A stretch of 64,000 nucleotides of DNA from an uncultured Bacteroidales bacterium (lineage in GTDB: Bacteria; Bacteroidota; Bacteroidia; Bacteroidales; Bacteroidaceae). The stretch spans positions 1-64,000 of the forward strand of contig CADCIP010000015.1 in the NCBI GenBank assembly GCA_902801485.1, read 5' to 3'. Under the pieces are notes generated by a model, which worked only from the letters and a program-made list of their open reading frames with translations, did not search any database and was not told the origin of the DNA. Both the position numbers and the translations under genes were made by a program. Numbering within the stretch: the first letter of the stretch is position 1; the number at the start of each line of letters is the position of its first letter. This document shows positions 15,593-26,400 of the stretch, piece by piece.

Positions 15593-17428
15593 ATGGAGAT
15601 TAAGGAAAAAGAATCTGTAGTTGTAAGATTCTCGGGCGACTCGGGCGATGGCATGCAGTTGGCCGGCAATATTTTCTCTACAGTTTCTGCTACCGTTGGT
15701 AACAGCATCAGTACATTCCCCGACTATCCTGCAGACATCCGTGCTCCGCAGGGGTCGCTGACAGGTGTGAGTGGTTTTCAGGTTCATATTGGAGCAGGGC
15801 AGGTTTTCACTCCTGGTGACCAATGTGACGTATTGGTGGCTATGAATGCCGCTGCATTGAAAACCCAATACAAATTTGCAAAACCAGACGCTGCCATTAT
15901 TATCGACACTGACAGTTTTGGCCCTAAGGATTTGGAGAAGGCTCAGTTTAAGACAGAAGATTATCTGGGTGAAATGGGCATAGACCCCGACCGCGTAATA
16001 GCTTGCCCCCTGACCACTATGGTTAAGGATTGTCTGGCTGATACAGATATGGACGTAAAGAGCATGCTGAAGTGTCGCAACATGTTTGCGTTAGGTTTGG
16101 TATGCTGGCTCTTCGATCGCGATTTGGATATTGCCTTTAATTTCCTGAAGGAGAAATTTGCCAAGAAGCCTGGCGTTGCCGAGGCTAACATTAAGGTTAT
16201 TCAGGCCGGATACGATTACGGACACAATACACATAGCAGCGTAGCTAATGTCTATCGGATTGAGACAAAGAATAAAGTACCCGGACGCTATATGGACATC
16301 ACGGGTAACAAGGCTACTGCATACGGCTTTATCGCTGCTGCTGAAAAGGCAGGCCTTAAGCTCTATCTGGGCTCCTACCCCATCACTCCTGCTACAGACG
16401 TGCTACATGAACTCTCCAAGCACAAAAGCTTGGGGGTAACAACCGTTCAGTGTGAGGACGAAATAAGCGGATGTGCTTCTGCCTTAGGTGCTTCGTTTGC
16501 CGGTGCACTGGCAGTAACAAGTACCAGTGGCCCAGGCATCTGTCTGAAGAGCGAGGCGATGAATCTGGCAGTCATCATGGAGCTGCCTCTGGTAGTGTTG
16601 GACGTACAGCGTGGCGGTCCTGCTACGGGTCTTCCTACCAAGAGCGAGCAGACAGACCTTCTACAGGCTCTCTTTGGCCGTAACGGTGAAAGTCCCATGC
16701 CTGTAATTGCTGCTGCCAGCCCCACCGACTGTTTCGATGCAGCTTATGCAGCCTGTAAAATGGCGTTAGAGCACATGACTCCCGTTATCCTGATGACGGA
16801 TGCTTTCGTCGCAAACGGCTCTGGTGCATTCAAACTGCCCAACCTGGCTGAATATCCTGCCATCAACCCTCCATACGTTCCCGAGGAACTGAAAGGTACT
16901 TGGACACCCTATATGCGTGCCGAGAACGGTACTCGCTATTGGGCGGTACCAGGCCGTCAGGGATTTGAGCATATCTTAGGCGGACTGGAGAAAGACGACA
17001 AGACGGGTGCTATCAGTACGAACCCTGAGAACCACGATCTGATGACCCGTAAGCGTCAGGCTAAGATAGATGCCATACCTGTTCCCGACCTTGAGGTACT
17101 GGGCGACAAGGATGATGCAGAACTGCTGATTGTAGGCTTTGGCGGTACATTCGGTCATTTACATGCTGCAATGGACGAGATGCGTGCTGCTGGCAAAAAG
17201 GTGGCTCAGGCTCACTTTAAGTTCATCAACCCTCTGCCTAAGAATACAGCCGAGGTGCTGAAGAAATATCCCAAGGTTGTTGTGGCCGAGCAGAATATGG
17301 GTCAGTTGGCAGGCTGGCTGCGCATGAAGGTGGACGGCTTTGTTCCTGCCCAGTTCAATCAGGTGAAGGGACAGCCCTTCGTGGTTGCTGAACTGGTTGA
17401 GAACTTCACACAGTTGTTGAACAAATAA
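15593..17428 (+). CDS. korA: 2-oxoacid:ferredoxin oxidoreductase alpha chain (fused gamma)
   Basis: The 611-residue protein begins with the gamma-type domain (about 8-195; VVRFSGDSGDGMQLAGNIFS) and continues with the pyrimidine-binding alpha domain (about 205-440). The latter has LGSYPITPATDVLHELSK, CEDEISGCASALGASFAGAL and TSTSGPGICLKSEAMNLAV. It ends with a transketolase-C-like domain (about 505-611). With KorB it forms the enzyme that converts 2-oxoglutarate and CoA to succinyl-CoA, CO2 and reduced ferredoxin, in either direction. The fused layout and PITP..D are typical for 2-oxoglutarate enzymes; a different 2-oxoacid as substrate cannot be excluded. korB follows after 16 bases. Confidence 0.92.
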   Translation: MEIKEKESVVVRFSGDSGDGMQLAGNIFSTVSATVGNSISTFPDYPADIRAPQGSLTGVSGFQVHIGAGQVFTPGDQCDVLVAMNAAALKTQYKFAKPDAAIIIDTDSFGPKDLEKAQFKTEDYLGEMGIDPDRVIACPLTTMVKDCLADTDMDVKSMLKCRNMFALGLVCWLFDRDLDIAFNFLKEKFAKKPGVAEANIKVIQAGYDYGHNTHSSVANVYRIETKNKVPGRYMDITGNKATAYGFIAAAEKAGLKLYLGSYPITPATDVLHELSKHKSLGVTTVQCEDEISGCASALGASFAGALAVTSTSGPGICLKSEAMNLAVIMELPLVVLDVQRGGPATGLPTKSEQTDLLQALFGRNGESPMPVIAAASPTDCFDAAYAACKMALEHMTPVILMTDAFVANGSGAFKLPNLAEYPAINPPYVPEELKGTWTPYMRAENGTRYWAVPGRQGFEHILGGLEKDDKTGAISTNPENHDLMTRKRQAKIDAIPVPDLEVLGDKDDAELLIVGFGGTFGHLHAAMDEMRAAGKKVAQAHFKFINPLPKNTAEVLKKYPKVVVAEQNMGQLAGWLRMKVDGFVPAQFNQVKGQPFVVAELVENFTQLLNK

Positions 17429-17444
17429 AGAAAGGACATACATT

Positions 17445-18437
17445 ATGGCATATACTCAGAATGATTTCAAGAAAGGACAGCCACGTTGGTGTCCTGGATG
17501 TGGCGACCACTTCTTTCTGGCTTCACTGCATAAAGCAATGGCAGAAATAGGCGTTGACCCTTGGAATACTGCTGTTATCTCTGGTATCGGTTGTTCCAGC
17601 CGTCTGCCCCATTATATGGCTACATACGGCATGAACACCATTCATGGCCGTGCTGCCGCCATTGCAACTGGTGCTAAAGTTGCCAATCCCAACCTGACCG
17701 TATGGCAGGTAAGCGGTGACGGTGACGGTCTGGCCATCGGCGGTAATCACTTTATACATGCAAACCGCAGAAACATCAACCTGAATATGATTCTGCTGAA
17801 CAACCGTATTTACGGATTGACGAAAGGCCAGTACAGCCCCACCAGCCCCAGAGGTTTCGTCAGCAAATCATCTCCCTATGGAACTGTAGAGGATCCGTTC
17901 CGTCCTGCAGAACTTTGTTTTGGCGCCAGAGGCCATTTCTTTGCCCGTGCTGTTGCAACAGATGCTCCAGGCACAATCGAGGTGCTAAAGGCAGCATACG
18001 AACACAAGGGAGCCAGCGTATGCGAGATTCTGCAGAACTGTGTTATCTTTAACAATGGTACACACGATGCAGTATATGATAAGGCCGGCAGAGCCAAGAA
18101 CGCCATCTACCTGAAGCATGGCGAGAAGATGCTCTTCGGCGAGAACAATGAATATGGTATTGTTCAGGATGGCTTCGGCGTTAAGGCGGTGAAGTTAGGC
18201 GAAGACGGCTATACAGAAGCAGACGTACTGATTCACGATGCAAAGTGTGAAGATAACACATTGCAGCTGAAGTTGGCTGAAATGGAATGGCCAGTAGCCT
18301 TAGGTGTGATCCGTGATGTAGAGGCTCCTACCTATGATGACTGCGTAACAGCCCAAATAGAAGAGGTAAAGGCTCAGAAGAAGTATCACAACTTTGCCGA
18401 ACTGCTGGAAACTAATGATATCTGGGAGGTTAAATAA
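17445..18437 (+). CDS. korB: 2-oxoacid:ferredoxin oxidoreductase beta chain
   Basis: The 330-residue protein has the thiamine-diphosphate subunit motifs: WCPGCGDHFF near the N-terminus, GIGCSSRLPHYM, the cofactor motif VSGDGDGLAIGGNHFIHANR and NNRIYGLTKGQYSPTSP. It pairs with KorA upstream, with a 16-base gap and no promoter between. No separate ferredoxin-like delta subunit lies in the window, as is normal for the two-subunit form. A strong terminator follows. Confidence 0.92.
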   Translation: MAYTQNDFKKGQPRWCPGCGDHFFLASLHKAMAEIGVDPWNTAVISGIGCSSRLPHYMATYGMNTIHGRAAAIATGAKVANPNLTVWQVSGDGDGLAIGGNHFIHANRRNINLNMILLNNRIYGLTKGQYSPTSPRGFVSKSSPYGTVEDPFRPAELCFGARGHFFARAVATDAPGTIEVLKAAYEHKGASVCEILQNCVIFNNGTHDAVYDKAGRAKNAIYLKHGEKMLFGENNEYGIVQDGFGVKAVKLGEDGYTEADVLIHDAKCEDNTLQLKLAEMEWPVALGVIRDVEAPTYDDCVTAQIEEVKAQKKYHNFAELLETNDIWEVK

Positions 18438-18463
18438 AACAAACCCTCTCTTCTATATTAAAA

Positions 18464-18496
18464 GGCCCCCGCTTCCAGAAAGCAGGGGCCATTTAT
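18464..18496 (+). terminator. terminator of korAB
   Basis: GGCCCCCGCTT and AAGCAGGGGCC form a 10-bp stem with one mismatch and a 5-base loop, followed by ATTTATTTTTAT. It separates korB from the convergent minus-strand gene and could serve both strands. Confidence 0.8.
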
Positions 18497-18501
18497 TTTT
18501 A

Positions 18502-19536
18502 TCAGAAGAGGCGATACGAGAAGGTTATACTCAGAACAGGCCAACACTTGAATTTTTTTACGGTACTAACCATATCTCCCACTTTGCCAGGAATATCGGT
18601 AACATCACGGGTAAGGTCGATACGCTGGGGAGTCTGCTGCACCCATCCGTCGCCCGTTTTGTTAAATTTATCCATATCCCAGGAAATCATATCGTAATCA
18701 TCCGTAGTGTTTACCCGGTACACATTGTCAACATAGACATGGGGAGAGCCTCCTAAAAACATGACTCCTGCATCGACATCAAATTTCCATTTGCGGTTCT
18801 TGGAGAGGGCTGTATTATAACCAAGGCCCACATACGGACGAATCTTGCTGATTGTCATCTCGGCCTCAGCCTGATTATAGCTGTTAGGCACCATTACGGC
18901 CTTACTGCCATCGGCAAAAGTACCCATTGGAGCACCCATCATTCGTGCTTCAACTAAACGGTCACCTAAACCCTCAATGTCTAAGGTATGATACTTCCCG
19001 TTTGAATCCTCATAACGGAACAGAGGTTCTCCTTTACAAGCCTTAATGTACATGCTGTTGTACATGTTGATTCCAACCAATGTAGCACAATCACGGGGAT
19101 CGTTGATGGCCTCGCCAATAGTAGAAGGACCAGCATAGAATCCGAAGGTAAGACTCCAGTGCTTGTTGTTCTTGAAAGGCATGATGTCAACAAGGAACTT
19201 GAACTGAGTCCAAGTTGGAGTCATCTGCATGTCAATATTGTCCTTCATAGTCTGACCCGTAAAATACGATATCATATCATTCATGCGACGAAGTTTGTCG
19301 CCTGATATGCTGCCCATGAAATCAACATTGAAATTGCTGTTAAAATGAAACTTTGGCATATAGGTAAAACCCGTCCGAACACGCACATAGTCACCCACAG
19401 GCATAGCTATATCTGCTCCAATACCCGTACTGGAAACATTTATACCAAGGTCCATGTGATTGAAATAATCCTGAGCGGATATGCCTAGTGACATAGATAG
19501 CCCTAATAATACGAGCAATCTCTTAATCTTCATCAT
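18502..19536 (-). CDS. outer-membrane beta-barrel protein
   Basis: The 344-residue protein has a signal peptide cut at SA|Q. It continues with alternating short strands (MDLGINVSSTGIGADIAMPV, YVRVRTGFTYMPKF, WSLTFGFYAGPSTIG, IRPYVGLGYNTAL) and ends in WPVLSITFSYRLF. A terminal aromatic strand ending in F is the mark of Bam-assembled outer-membrane barrels. The function is unknown. It starts 22 bases after the stop of the InlB-repeat protein gene, so the two likely form an operon. Confidence 0.7.
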   Translation of the reverse strand: MMKIKRLLVLLGLSMSLGISAQDYFNHMDLGINVSSTGIGADIAMPVGDYVRVRTGFTYMPKFHFNSNFNVDFMGSISGDKLRRMNDMISYFTGQTMKDNIDMQMTPTWTQFKFLVDIMPFKNNKHWSLTFGFYAGPSTIGEAINDPRDCATLVGINMYNSMYIKACKGEPLFRYEDSNGKYHTLDIEGLGDRLVEARMMGAPMGTFADGSKAVMVPNSYNQAEAEMTISKIRPYVGLGYNTALSKNRKWKFDVDAGVMFLGGSPHVYVDNVYRVNTTDDYDMISWDMDKFNKTGDGWVQQTPQRIDLTRDVTDIPGKVGDMVSTVKKFKCWPVLSITFSYRLF

Positions 19537-19558
19537 AAAATCTATACTTTGTAGGAAA

Positions 19559-22201
19559 TTATTGCTTTAATATCTTCTTTCCGTTGACTATATATATGCC
19601 TTTTGCCTTCATAGCAGAAATGCGCCTGCCTGAGAGGTCTAACACGACATTACCGTTTTTACCCTCTGCAGACAAAGCCGTTAAATTATCTACCATGTCC
19701 TGAGGACAGATATATTTTATATCCATAGCAGGCATAGTGGCGTATTTTGTTCCTTGCCAGTCAGAATCAGTTACTTCAAATCCTTCTGAACGATAGGTGT
19801 AAGCAGGAATCGGCTCATTGAATGCGACCTCCTGCTGATGTACAAGCTTTCCGTCAACATAATAACTTACCGTGTAGATATTTGCCTTGAACTTGGCATA
19901 AACAGTCAGATTAGAAGCAGGCATAGTAGTTGGCAACTTCTCCCACCCGACAAAAGTGTATCCAGTCTTGGTTGGCGGCGTTAGCCCAGGAATAGGATCT
20001 CCGCAGGCTACGGTTACCTTGTCGTATTGTGTATCATCAACCATATATGTAATGGTATAATCGTTACCAACATATGTTCCATAAACATCTACATCGTGTC
20101 CTGGCATAGTAGTAGGCACTTCGCCCCAACCCGAGAAAGTATAGCCAGGTTTTTCTGACGGAGTACGGTTGTATGGTGTAACCGTTTGTCCGAATTTATA
20201 ATCACGCGAGAAATATATGTAGTCTTTATATCCGGCACCATTAACAACATACCGAAGTGTATATGTACCAAGGGTAAATGATCCCGTTACTGTAATATCG
20301 TTTGACGGCATCGTCTCGGGAAGTTGACTCCATCCGCTAAACTTATACCCTTCTTTTACAGGGGCATCAATTGGAGTGATAACAGTTCCGTAGGCAACCT
20401 CAACAACCTTATAAGTTTCGTTATCCACTACATAGATTACATTATATATATTGGGAGCATACACAGCAGTAACAGATAAATCACCTGCGGTCATGGAAGA
20501 AGGCAGTCCCTCCCATTCCTGGAAATGATATCCCTCGCGCTCTGGGGCAGTAGGTGGAGTTATGGTCTGACCGCATGGAACCTGTTGCTCTTCTAATAAC
20601 TGACCGTCAACCATATACCGGATGGTATAAACATGAGGTGTAAAACTACCGGTTATGGTAACATCGTGCCCAGGCATAGTTTCGGGGATGGTACTCCACC
20701 CATTGAAAGTATATCCGTCACGAGAAGGATCGGCAAGCGGCGTAATAGCATCTCCGTATGTATAAGTCTGAACCTGATATTGTTCCCCACCGATTACATA
20801 AATAAGTTTGTAGGTTCCAATGGTAAAGAAACCCGTTACGGTAATGTCATGATTAGGCATAGTCTCGGGAAGTCCGTTCCATCCACTAAAGACATAACCT
20901 TCCTTCGTAACCTCTAAAGGAGAAATTGTTGTTCCGCATGGTACAGCAACAACACTGTAAACAGAACCCTCCAATTCATAGGTAATATTATATTTAATAC
21001 CGGTGAAAGAGCCCGTTACTATGAGATCATGGTCTGGCATGGTTGCTGGTAATCCACTCCATCCATCAAAAGTATAGCCCTCACGAGTCGGGGTATCAGC
21101 ATTTATGGTTTGTCCGGCCTTCAACTGCTCTGTCTTATAGACCTTACCATCAATCATATAAGTAAGGGTATATTCCTGGTTGGCTTTAATCTCATTGTAC
21201 TCTGCTTCTGAAATTATGGTCAGTTCGCTTGGACCGCCTGAGGGCAAAGAAAGATAAGAGGTATTTGCAGGCAAATAATATGAGCCCTGGATTTGTTTTA
21301 AATATTGCGTATCCTTTACAAAACCCAATTTTCCTTCACTGGTTACACCAAGCACACGCATTCTGTCGGGCCTAAATGCAGTGATTGCTTCTGTAGATTT
21401 ACTCCGACGTTCATAGTTACAGAACAAAACACCCTTCATCTGATTAGAAAGAGGTGCATCGGAAGTTTTTATCAGGTCAAGTCTATTCTCTGACGGATTA
21501 CCGGACGAGCACTCTATAAGTACAGGTGTCTGAGAAGGTACAACACCTGTAATTTCATTTAGCACAGCATACTTTAATTCAAGATCACACTTACCTATAG
21601 TATAAACCTTGACTCCGGCAGAAACAGCCTTAAATGGGAATGCTGCATACAAGGGATAGTAGTATTTTCCATTAACAGAAAACAGAGGAGTAATACCAAA
21701 AAAATTATCTGTACCACTGTTCACAGGATGAATAAGCCAGTTCCTGTATGGCGAAGATCTGTTTGTACCAACTACACCATTTGGGAAATCCCTATTTGTT
21801 TCTTCGTCATCCAAGTACTTTGTAACTCCAGATTCGGATGCACTTACAGAATAAGTACCAGCAAAAGCTCCGGAAGAGAAATATTTAAGGTCAACATATC
21901 TGTTCACAATCTGATGAATGCCTATGCCCTGTCCTTCGATATCAATCTGGGAGCCATATTGCTTAATATAAAGAATACAGGATGGATCTGAGATTGTTTT
22001 CTCCTGTCCGTTATACAACTGCAATGCGCCAAAGTCACCCACATCACGTTTCATGTCGTATGATCCCGTACAATCCGTGAGATAGAGATAACGCTGGGTT
22101 CCATAGTTTTGAACACGATAAAAGCCATCACCATTGAACTCTGCCGACACATTAGGTATCAGCATTGTTATAAAAATAAACAAGAAAAACAAACGTCTCA
22201 T
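19559..22201 (-). CDS. InlB B-repeat surface protein with sorting tail
   Basis: The 880-residue protein has a signal peptide (1-20) and an N-terminal domain (about 21-340) of unknown type. Eight repeats of the Listeria-Bacteroides (Flg_new) kind follow from about 344 to 830, each about 60 residues, with the pattern YtltYmvdG...v..G..i.p...p..eGYtFsGWs.lPeTMP..d..v.gsf. The tail LDLSGRRISAMKAKGIYIV resembles a short type IX sorting domain, so surface anchoring is likely. Such repeats occur in adhesins, but a target cannot be inferred. Its ATG is only a few bases beyond the terminator of the ompA-like gene and no promoter box is visible there. Confidence 0.8.
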   Translation of the reverse strand: MRRLFFLFIFITMLIPNVSAEFNGDGFYRVQNYGTQRYLYLTDCTGSYDMKRDVGDFGALQLYNGQEKTISDPSCILYIKQYGSQIDIEGQGIGIHQIVNRYVDLKYFSSGAFAGTYSVSASESGVTKYLDDEETNRDFPNGVVGTNRSSPYRNWLIHPVNSGTDNFFGITPLFSVNGKYYYPLYAAFPFKAVSAGVKVYTIGKCDLELKYAVLNEITGVVPSQTPVLIECSSGNPSENRLDLIKTSDAPLSNQMKGVLFCNYERRSKSTEAITAFRPDRMRVLGVTSEGKLGFVKDTQYLKQIQGSYYLPANTSYLSLPSGGPSELTIISEAEYNEIKANQEYTLTYMIDGKVYKTEQLKAGQTINADTPTREGYTFDGWSGLPATMPDHDLIVTGSFTGIKYNITYELEGSVYSVVAVPCGTTISPLEVTKEGYVFSGWNGLPETMPNHDITVTGFFTIGTYKLIYVIGGEQYQVQTYTYGDAITPLADPSRDGYTFNGWSTIPETMPGHDVTITGSFTPHVYTIRYMVDGQLLEEQQVPCGQTITPPTAPEREGYHFQEWEGLPSSMTAGDLSVTAVYAPNIYNVIYVVDNETYKVVEVAYGTVITPIDAPVKEGYKFSGWSQLPETMPSNDITVTGSFTLGTYTLRYVVNGAGYKDYIYFSRDYKFGQTVTPYNRTPSEKPGYTFSGWGEVPTTMPGHDVDVYGTYVGNDYTITYMVDDTQYDKVTVACGDPIPGLTPPTKTGYTFVGWEKLPTTMPASNLTVYAKFKANIYTVSYYVDGKLVHQQEVAFNEPIPAYTYRSEGFEVTDSDWQGTKYATMPAMDIKYICPQDMVDNLTALSAEGKNGNVVLDLSGRRISAMKAKGIYIVNGKKILKQ

Positions 22202-22208
22202 ATATATA

Positions 22209-22259
22209 TAAAAAGGTAACCATCCTTGCCCTTTGTATTACCAAAGAGCAGGGACGGTT
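22209..22259 (-). terminator. terminator of the OmpA-type unit
   Basis: On the minus strand AACCGTCCCTGCTCTTTG pairs with CAAAGGGCAAGGATGGTT (18 positions, three wobbles or mismatches) and TACCTTTTTATA follows. It lies 26 bases after the stop codon at 22285 and directly before the ATG of the next gene at 22201. Confidence 0.65.
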
Positions 22260-22284
22260 TAATAAAGTTTATTCTTTTTTCCGA

Positions 22285-23436
22285 TTACTCGGCAATACAA
22301 ATACTAACACGGTTCAAATCATTCTGTTCGAAAGGCTGAACTGTATCACCCTTAGAATCGATAGTAATACGACTTGAAGCAATGCCGAACTTGTTTGTAA
22401 GCAAATCTGCAACAATCTTTGAACGCTTTCTTGCGAGATCCTCATTGATCCTGGCATTTCCTGTGCCCTTGTCAGCATAACCAGTAATGACAACCTTTGA
22501 TTCGGGATATTTGTTCAGATAAGCAGCAATATCTTCAACCTTAGGCAACTCAGCATTAGATACTGTGGTGTTCCTAATAGTAAAGAATATGTCTTTGCGC
22601 AAAGGCTCACGCTGAATAACTTCTCTGTCGCGATATACAATCTTTTCAACTGGTTTCTCGACTATCTTCTCTACAATCTTCTCTACAATCTTCTCCTGAC
22701 AGCAAGGCTTCTTCTCGACCTTCTTGGTAGGCTGGCCAAGCCTTACCTTAACACCAGCCAATGCGTTGAAATACCAGTCTGCATTTGGAGCATCCTTTGA
22801 GTTGTATAAATCGCTGGTAGTGTTGGCATTAACTTCTAAGCCCAAAGAAACTCTTCTGGAAACACGGAAGTCTGCGTAAGCACCAAAACGACCAACAAAG
22901 CGGCACAATGTACCATCCCACAAATTTGCGAGGAAAGGACTTCTGGGATTATTACCGATTCCTCTCAATTCGTTCACAATCATAGTATTTTTGTCTATAG
23001 CATCTCCATTGCTGAAGAATACATTAGCACCAACACCTGCCAAAATACCACAGTTGAATAATCTGTCAGCCTTATAACCGGCAATCAGATTAACCAAGTC
23101 GCAGGTAACATCTACGGTAGGAGCTACATAATTCCACTTCCACTTATAGGTATTATCAGTTTGAAGCAATGTTATTCCGCCCTTACTCTGCCAAGCATTA
23201 ACAGCTAAGCGCAAACCCCATACTGGAGTGAACTGATAACCACCAGCAACCTGAACATTGGGAGATATCAGATCACCAAAACAAACTTCACCCAAAGTAT
23301 ATTGGGCACCAGCCTGAGCCTGTACAAACCAATGATGGTTAAACGCATCAATGGTTACCGTTTCCGGTGCCTGCGCAGATGCTGTTAAGCATCCGGCAGA
23401 CAACAAAGCGGTATATAATAATTTCTTGAATTTCAT
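22285..23436 (-). CDS. OmpA-family outer-membrane protein
   Basis: The 383-residue protein has a signal peptide cut at SA|Q. An eight-strand-like barrel (about 25-235) has WFVQAQAGAQYTLGEV and FNALAGVKVRLGQP. A charged linker of repeated VEKI units (about 245-275, KIVEKIVEKIVEKPVEKIVY) leads to the OmpA peptidoglycan-binding domain (about 285-383). That domain carries VVITGYADKGTGNARINEDL, ARKRSKIVADLL and NRVSI. It ties the outer membrane to the cell wall. It follows the coiled-coil lipoprotein gene by 38 bases and is likely cotranscribed with it. Confidence 0.88.
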   Translation of the reverse strand: MKFKKLLYTALLSAGCLTASAQAPETVTIDAFNHHWFVQAQAGAQYTLGEVCFGDLISPNVQVAGGYQFTPVWGLRLAVNAWQSKGGITLLQTDNTYKWKWNYVAPTVDVTCDLVNLIAGYKADRLFNCGILAGVGANVFFSNGDAIDKNTMIVNELRGIGNNPRSPFLANLWDGTLCRFVGRFGAYADFRVSRRVSLGLEVNANTTSDLYNSKDAPNADWYFNALAGVKVRLGQPTKKVEKKPCCQEKIVEKIVEKIVEKPVEKIVYRDREVIQREPLRKDIFFTIRNTTVSNAELPKVEDIAAYLNKYPESKVVITGYADKGTGNARINEDLARKRSKIVADLLTNKFGIASSRITIDSKGDTVQPFEQNDLNRVSICIAE

Positions 23437-23474
23437 CTCGATTCTTATTTTAGAGTCCGACGTAAATATACAAA

Positions 23475-26400
23475 TTACTTAATCTTGATATAATACTTTC
23501 TTGTAGCAATCTTACCATGGAAATCAAGACCAGAATATGCAATCTCATAAACATAGCCAGACTTCAAGTCTGTTGCATTAAGACGCATAATGTCACCGGG
23601 AATAACTTCGTTCAGCTTCTTCAGACCATTAACACGCTTCAACTCAGCCAAACAAGTTGCATCATCACCCTTAGCTGACTTGTCACCATTAATTACATCT
23701 GTTATACCGACGTGCTTCTTGGCAAGAGGAGCAAGCAACTCTAAATTCCAAGTGGTAGCAATAAGGTCAAGGTTCTGACCCAAAACTGTAGGATACTCAC
23801 TAGCTTCACTCAACAGCTTAGTACCCTTAGCATCGCTGGCAAACATCACAGGCTGCAGGCGCAGGTTGAGATTGTTAATGAAGTTAACCAACTTGCCGTT
23901 ATAACGATTCACAACAGACATAACAGCATCCTTGTAGCTGTCAACCATGCCATCAAGTCTATCCTCGTAGTGGTTCCACTGATCAAGCATATTGTTAATA
24001 TCCTTAACAATTGTCTGAACCTGCTCCAAGGTATAGTTTACACCACCTTCAGAATCAAACTGTTCCTGATAGCCTTCCAAGAGTTCCTGAACTTTACCGC
24101 GCATATCAACCTTAACAGTAACACTTACAGCGTCGAAGCTGACAAGATCAGACAACTTGATTCTGGTTGTTCCATCCTTCTTTACTGTAATTGTCTTGTT
24201 GAGAATAGCAACGTCAACAGCATCAGGAGTAGAAGAAGCCTTAACGGTAACATCACCAGCAGGGATGCTTGCATATCCTACGACACTTCCATCATTCTTC
24301 TTAACAGGAACAACTATTGTAGCCTTATTAGTGCTGGAAATGAACAGAGATGTGCCAGTAACATCAACAGATGCCAAATTAAAGTCACCCTCTACCCACT
24401 TAACTGCACCTGATATGTTTTCAAAGCCCAAAGTATATTCTGAACCGTCGATCTCAACTTTCTTGCTGATATTGAAATCTTCCAAATCAACCAAATTCTC
24501 AAAGTTAACCTTATTAATAGTCAGGTTACGGATCTTCGTAACAACGGGCTGTCCATAAGCGTCCCACATAAGCACGTTAATATCCCTCTTAACCTTGTTA
24601 ACAGCCTTATTGAGGTAATATACAATGTGATTATAACCAGGAACCTTCTTAACGTTGAGGTCTGCATAACTTGTCAAAGAAATAGGCTTGAAAGCTGTTG
24701 CTGCAAGATTATAGTTAGAATATACAGCATGCTTCTGACCATCTGCGTCTTCCCACTCACACTTAACTGCACTTGCATCAAGTTTCAAGCTATTAACAAA
24801 CCTTGCAAAGTCTATAGCAGTACCCGTCAGGTCAGCTGCAGAACGATTCTTAAGAATCTGCTTGATGTCATCCTTCAAGCCCGAAGTATTAGCATTAACG
24901 GTCTTAACCTTGTTCACATTCTCTGGAGTTACATTTGCATAGCACTCATAGAAGCCGTTGTCTGCTGCGCGAGAGTAGCCAAACTGCAATACCTTATCAC
25001 TACGCTTCAGTTCTCCCAACTTAATGTATGATTCTTCATCCTGACTGTTTACAATACTCAGCTGCAACTTAGAGAAGTCAACAGTATTGGGGTTCACTGT
25101 CAAATACAATGTACCAGCATTGTATGTATCGTTCTGCATAATCTTGTCGCCGGCCTTGAAGATAGGCTCACTACCATTCAAGCCTAACAAGTACAAATCC
25201 TTCCATGACAGAACATATCTGTCGTCAACATAATTGGCAGTACTGTTTGTCGGGAACTGAATATCAGTATTGGCATCACCATAATAAGTAAGGAGAACAT
25301 TAGACTGTACATTAACGGGAAGACTGAGTGAGCCAAAAGCAGGATTAACGGTTCCCTGTATAATAATACCAGTTACCATTCTCTTAAGATTCTCCTTCAA
25401 GCTAGCCAACTCGCCAAAGATATCCTTAATATCATCCTCGTTCTTCTTAACACGCTTCTCCAAATCAGAAAGATCGCTTCTCAACTGAGCAAGTGAATCC
25501 TTGAAGTCTTCTGCAATGCTGTCCAGCTTATGGTCAACCTGACCAATCATCAAATTACTCTCATCAATGCGCTCATTTAACTGGGAAATGGCATTGTTCA
25601 AATCCTCACGAAGATTAAAGATGCTATCACCAAACTCTTTGCGCAAAGGCTCAAGATCAATATCTAACCCATTCAGTTCTGCTCTTAAGAGTGCAATTTC
25701 CAAATCAGTGTAAGCCTTAGCCTTATCCAAGTTTGCATCTGCATAGGTGTACAACTTAGTAATTTCAGGCCTCAAGTTATCAATTTCATTACCCAAACTA
25801 TCTACCTTATTATAAAATGCAGTACTCAGATTAGTTAAATCATCACCCAGTTTATTTACCTTTTCAGTTAAACCACCTACTACCTGAGATAAAGAATCGA
25901 TCCTTGTATTAATAGCGGGTATAGTTTTATCCTTTAATTCATCAATGATGGCCTTATCTGCCTTCACTGCAGAATCCAACAACTCAATAGCTTTTTTGTT
26001 AGCGTCAGCAATAACAAGAATGCTGTCGGCATACTTGTAAACATTCTGAAGAGAATCGCTTATGCTTACAAAACGGTTATTGATGTTAGTAATCTGATTG
26101 TTAATTTTAATGATGCTCTCCTTGTTTTCCTTTGACAAAGCATCTGCAGCCTCAGCAATACCCTTCAATTCTTCAGCAAGATCTAACGCACTTTGAGCCT
26201 TTCTGTCTGCAGCCTCAGCATCTTCACCAGCTTTCTTTGCGGCATCAGCAGCAGCCTTTGCAGCATCAGCAGCAGCCTGTGCAGCATCAGCAGCAGCCTT
26301 TGCAGCCTGAGCGGCAGCCTTTGCAATAGAATCGGTCTTCACCAAACGGTTGCTTGCATCCTGAGCCAAGTTGAGAGCCTGAATAGCCTTCTTCTCAATG

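Noticed and set aside
22650-22700. CAATCTTCTCTACAATCTTC repeat as a regulatory element
   Set aside because: It codes the VEKIVEKI linker of the OmpA-type protein in frame.
26190-26330. Tandem GCAGCAGCC-like DNA repeat as a possible mobile or CRISPR-like element
   Set aside because: It codes the AKAAADAA units of the coiled-coil lipoprotein; the repeats are at protein level and have no spacer structure. No CRISPR array was seen anywhere in the window.
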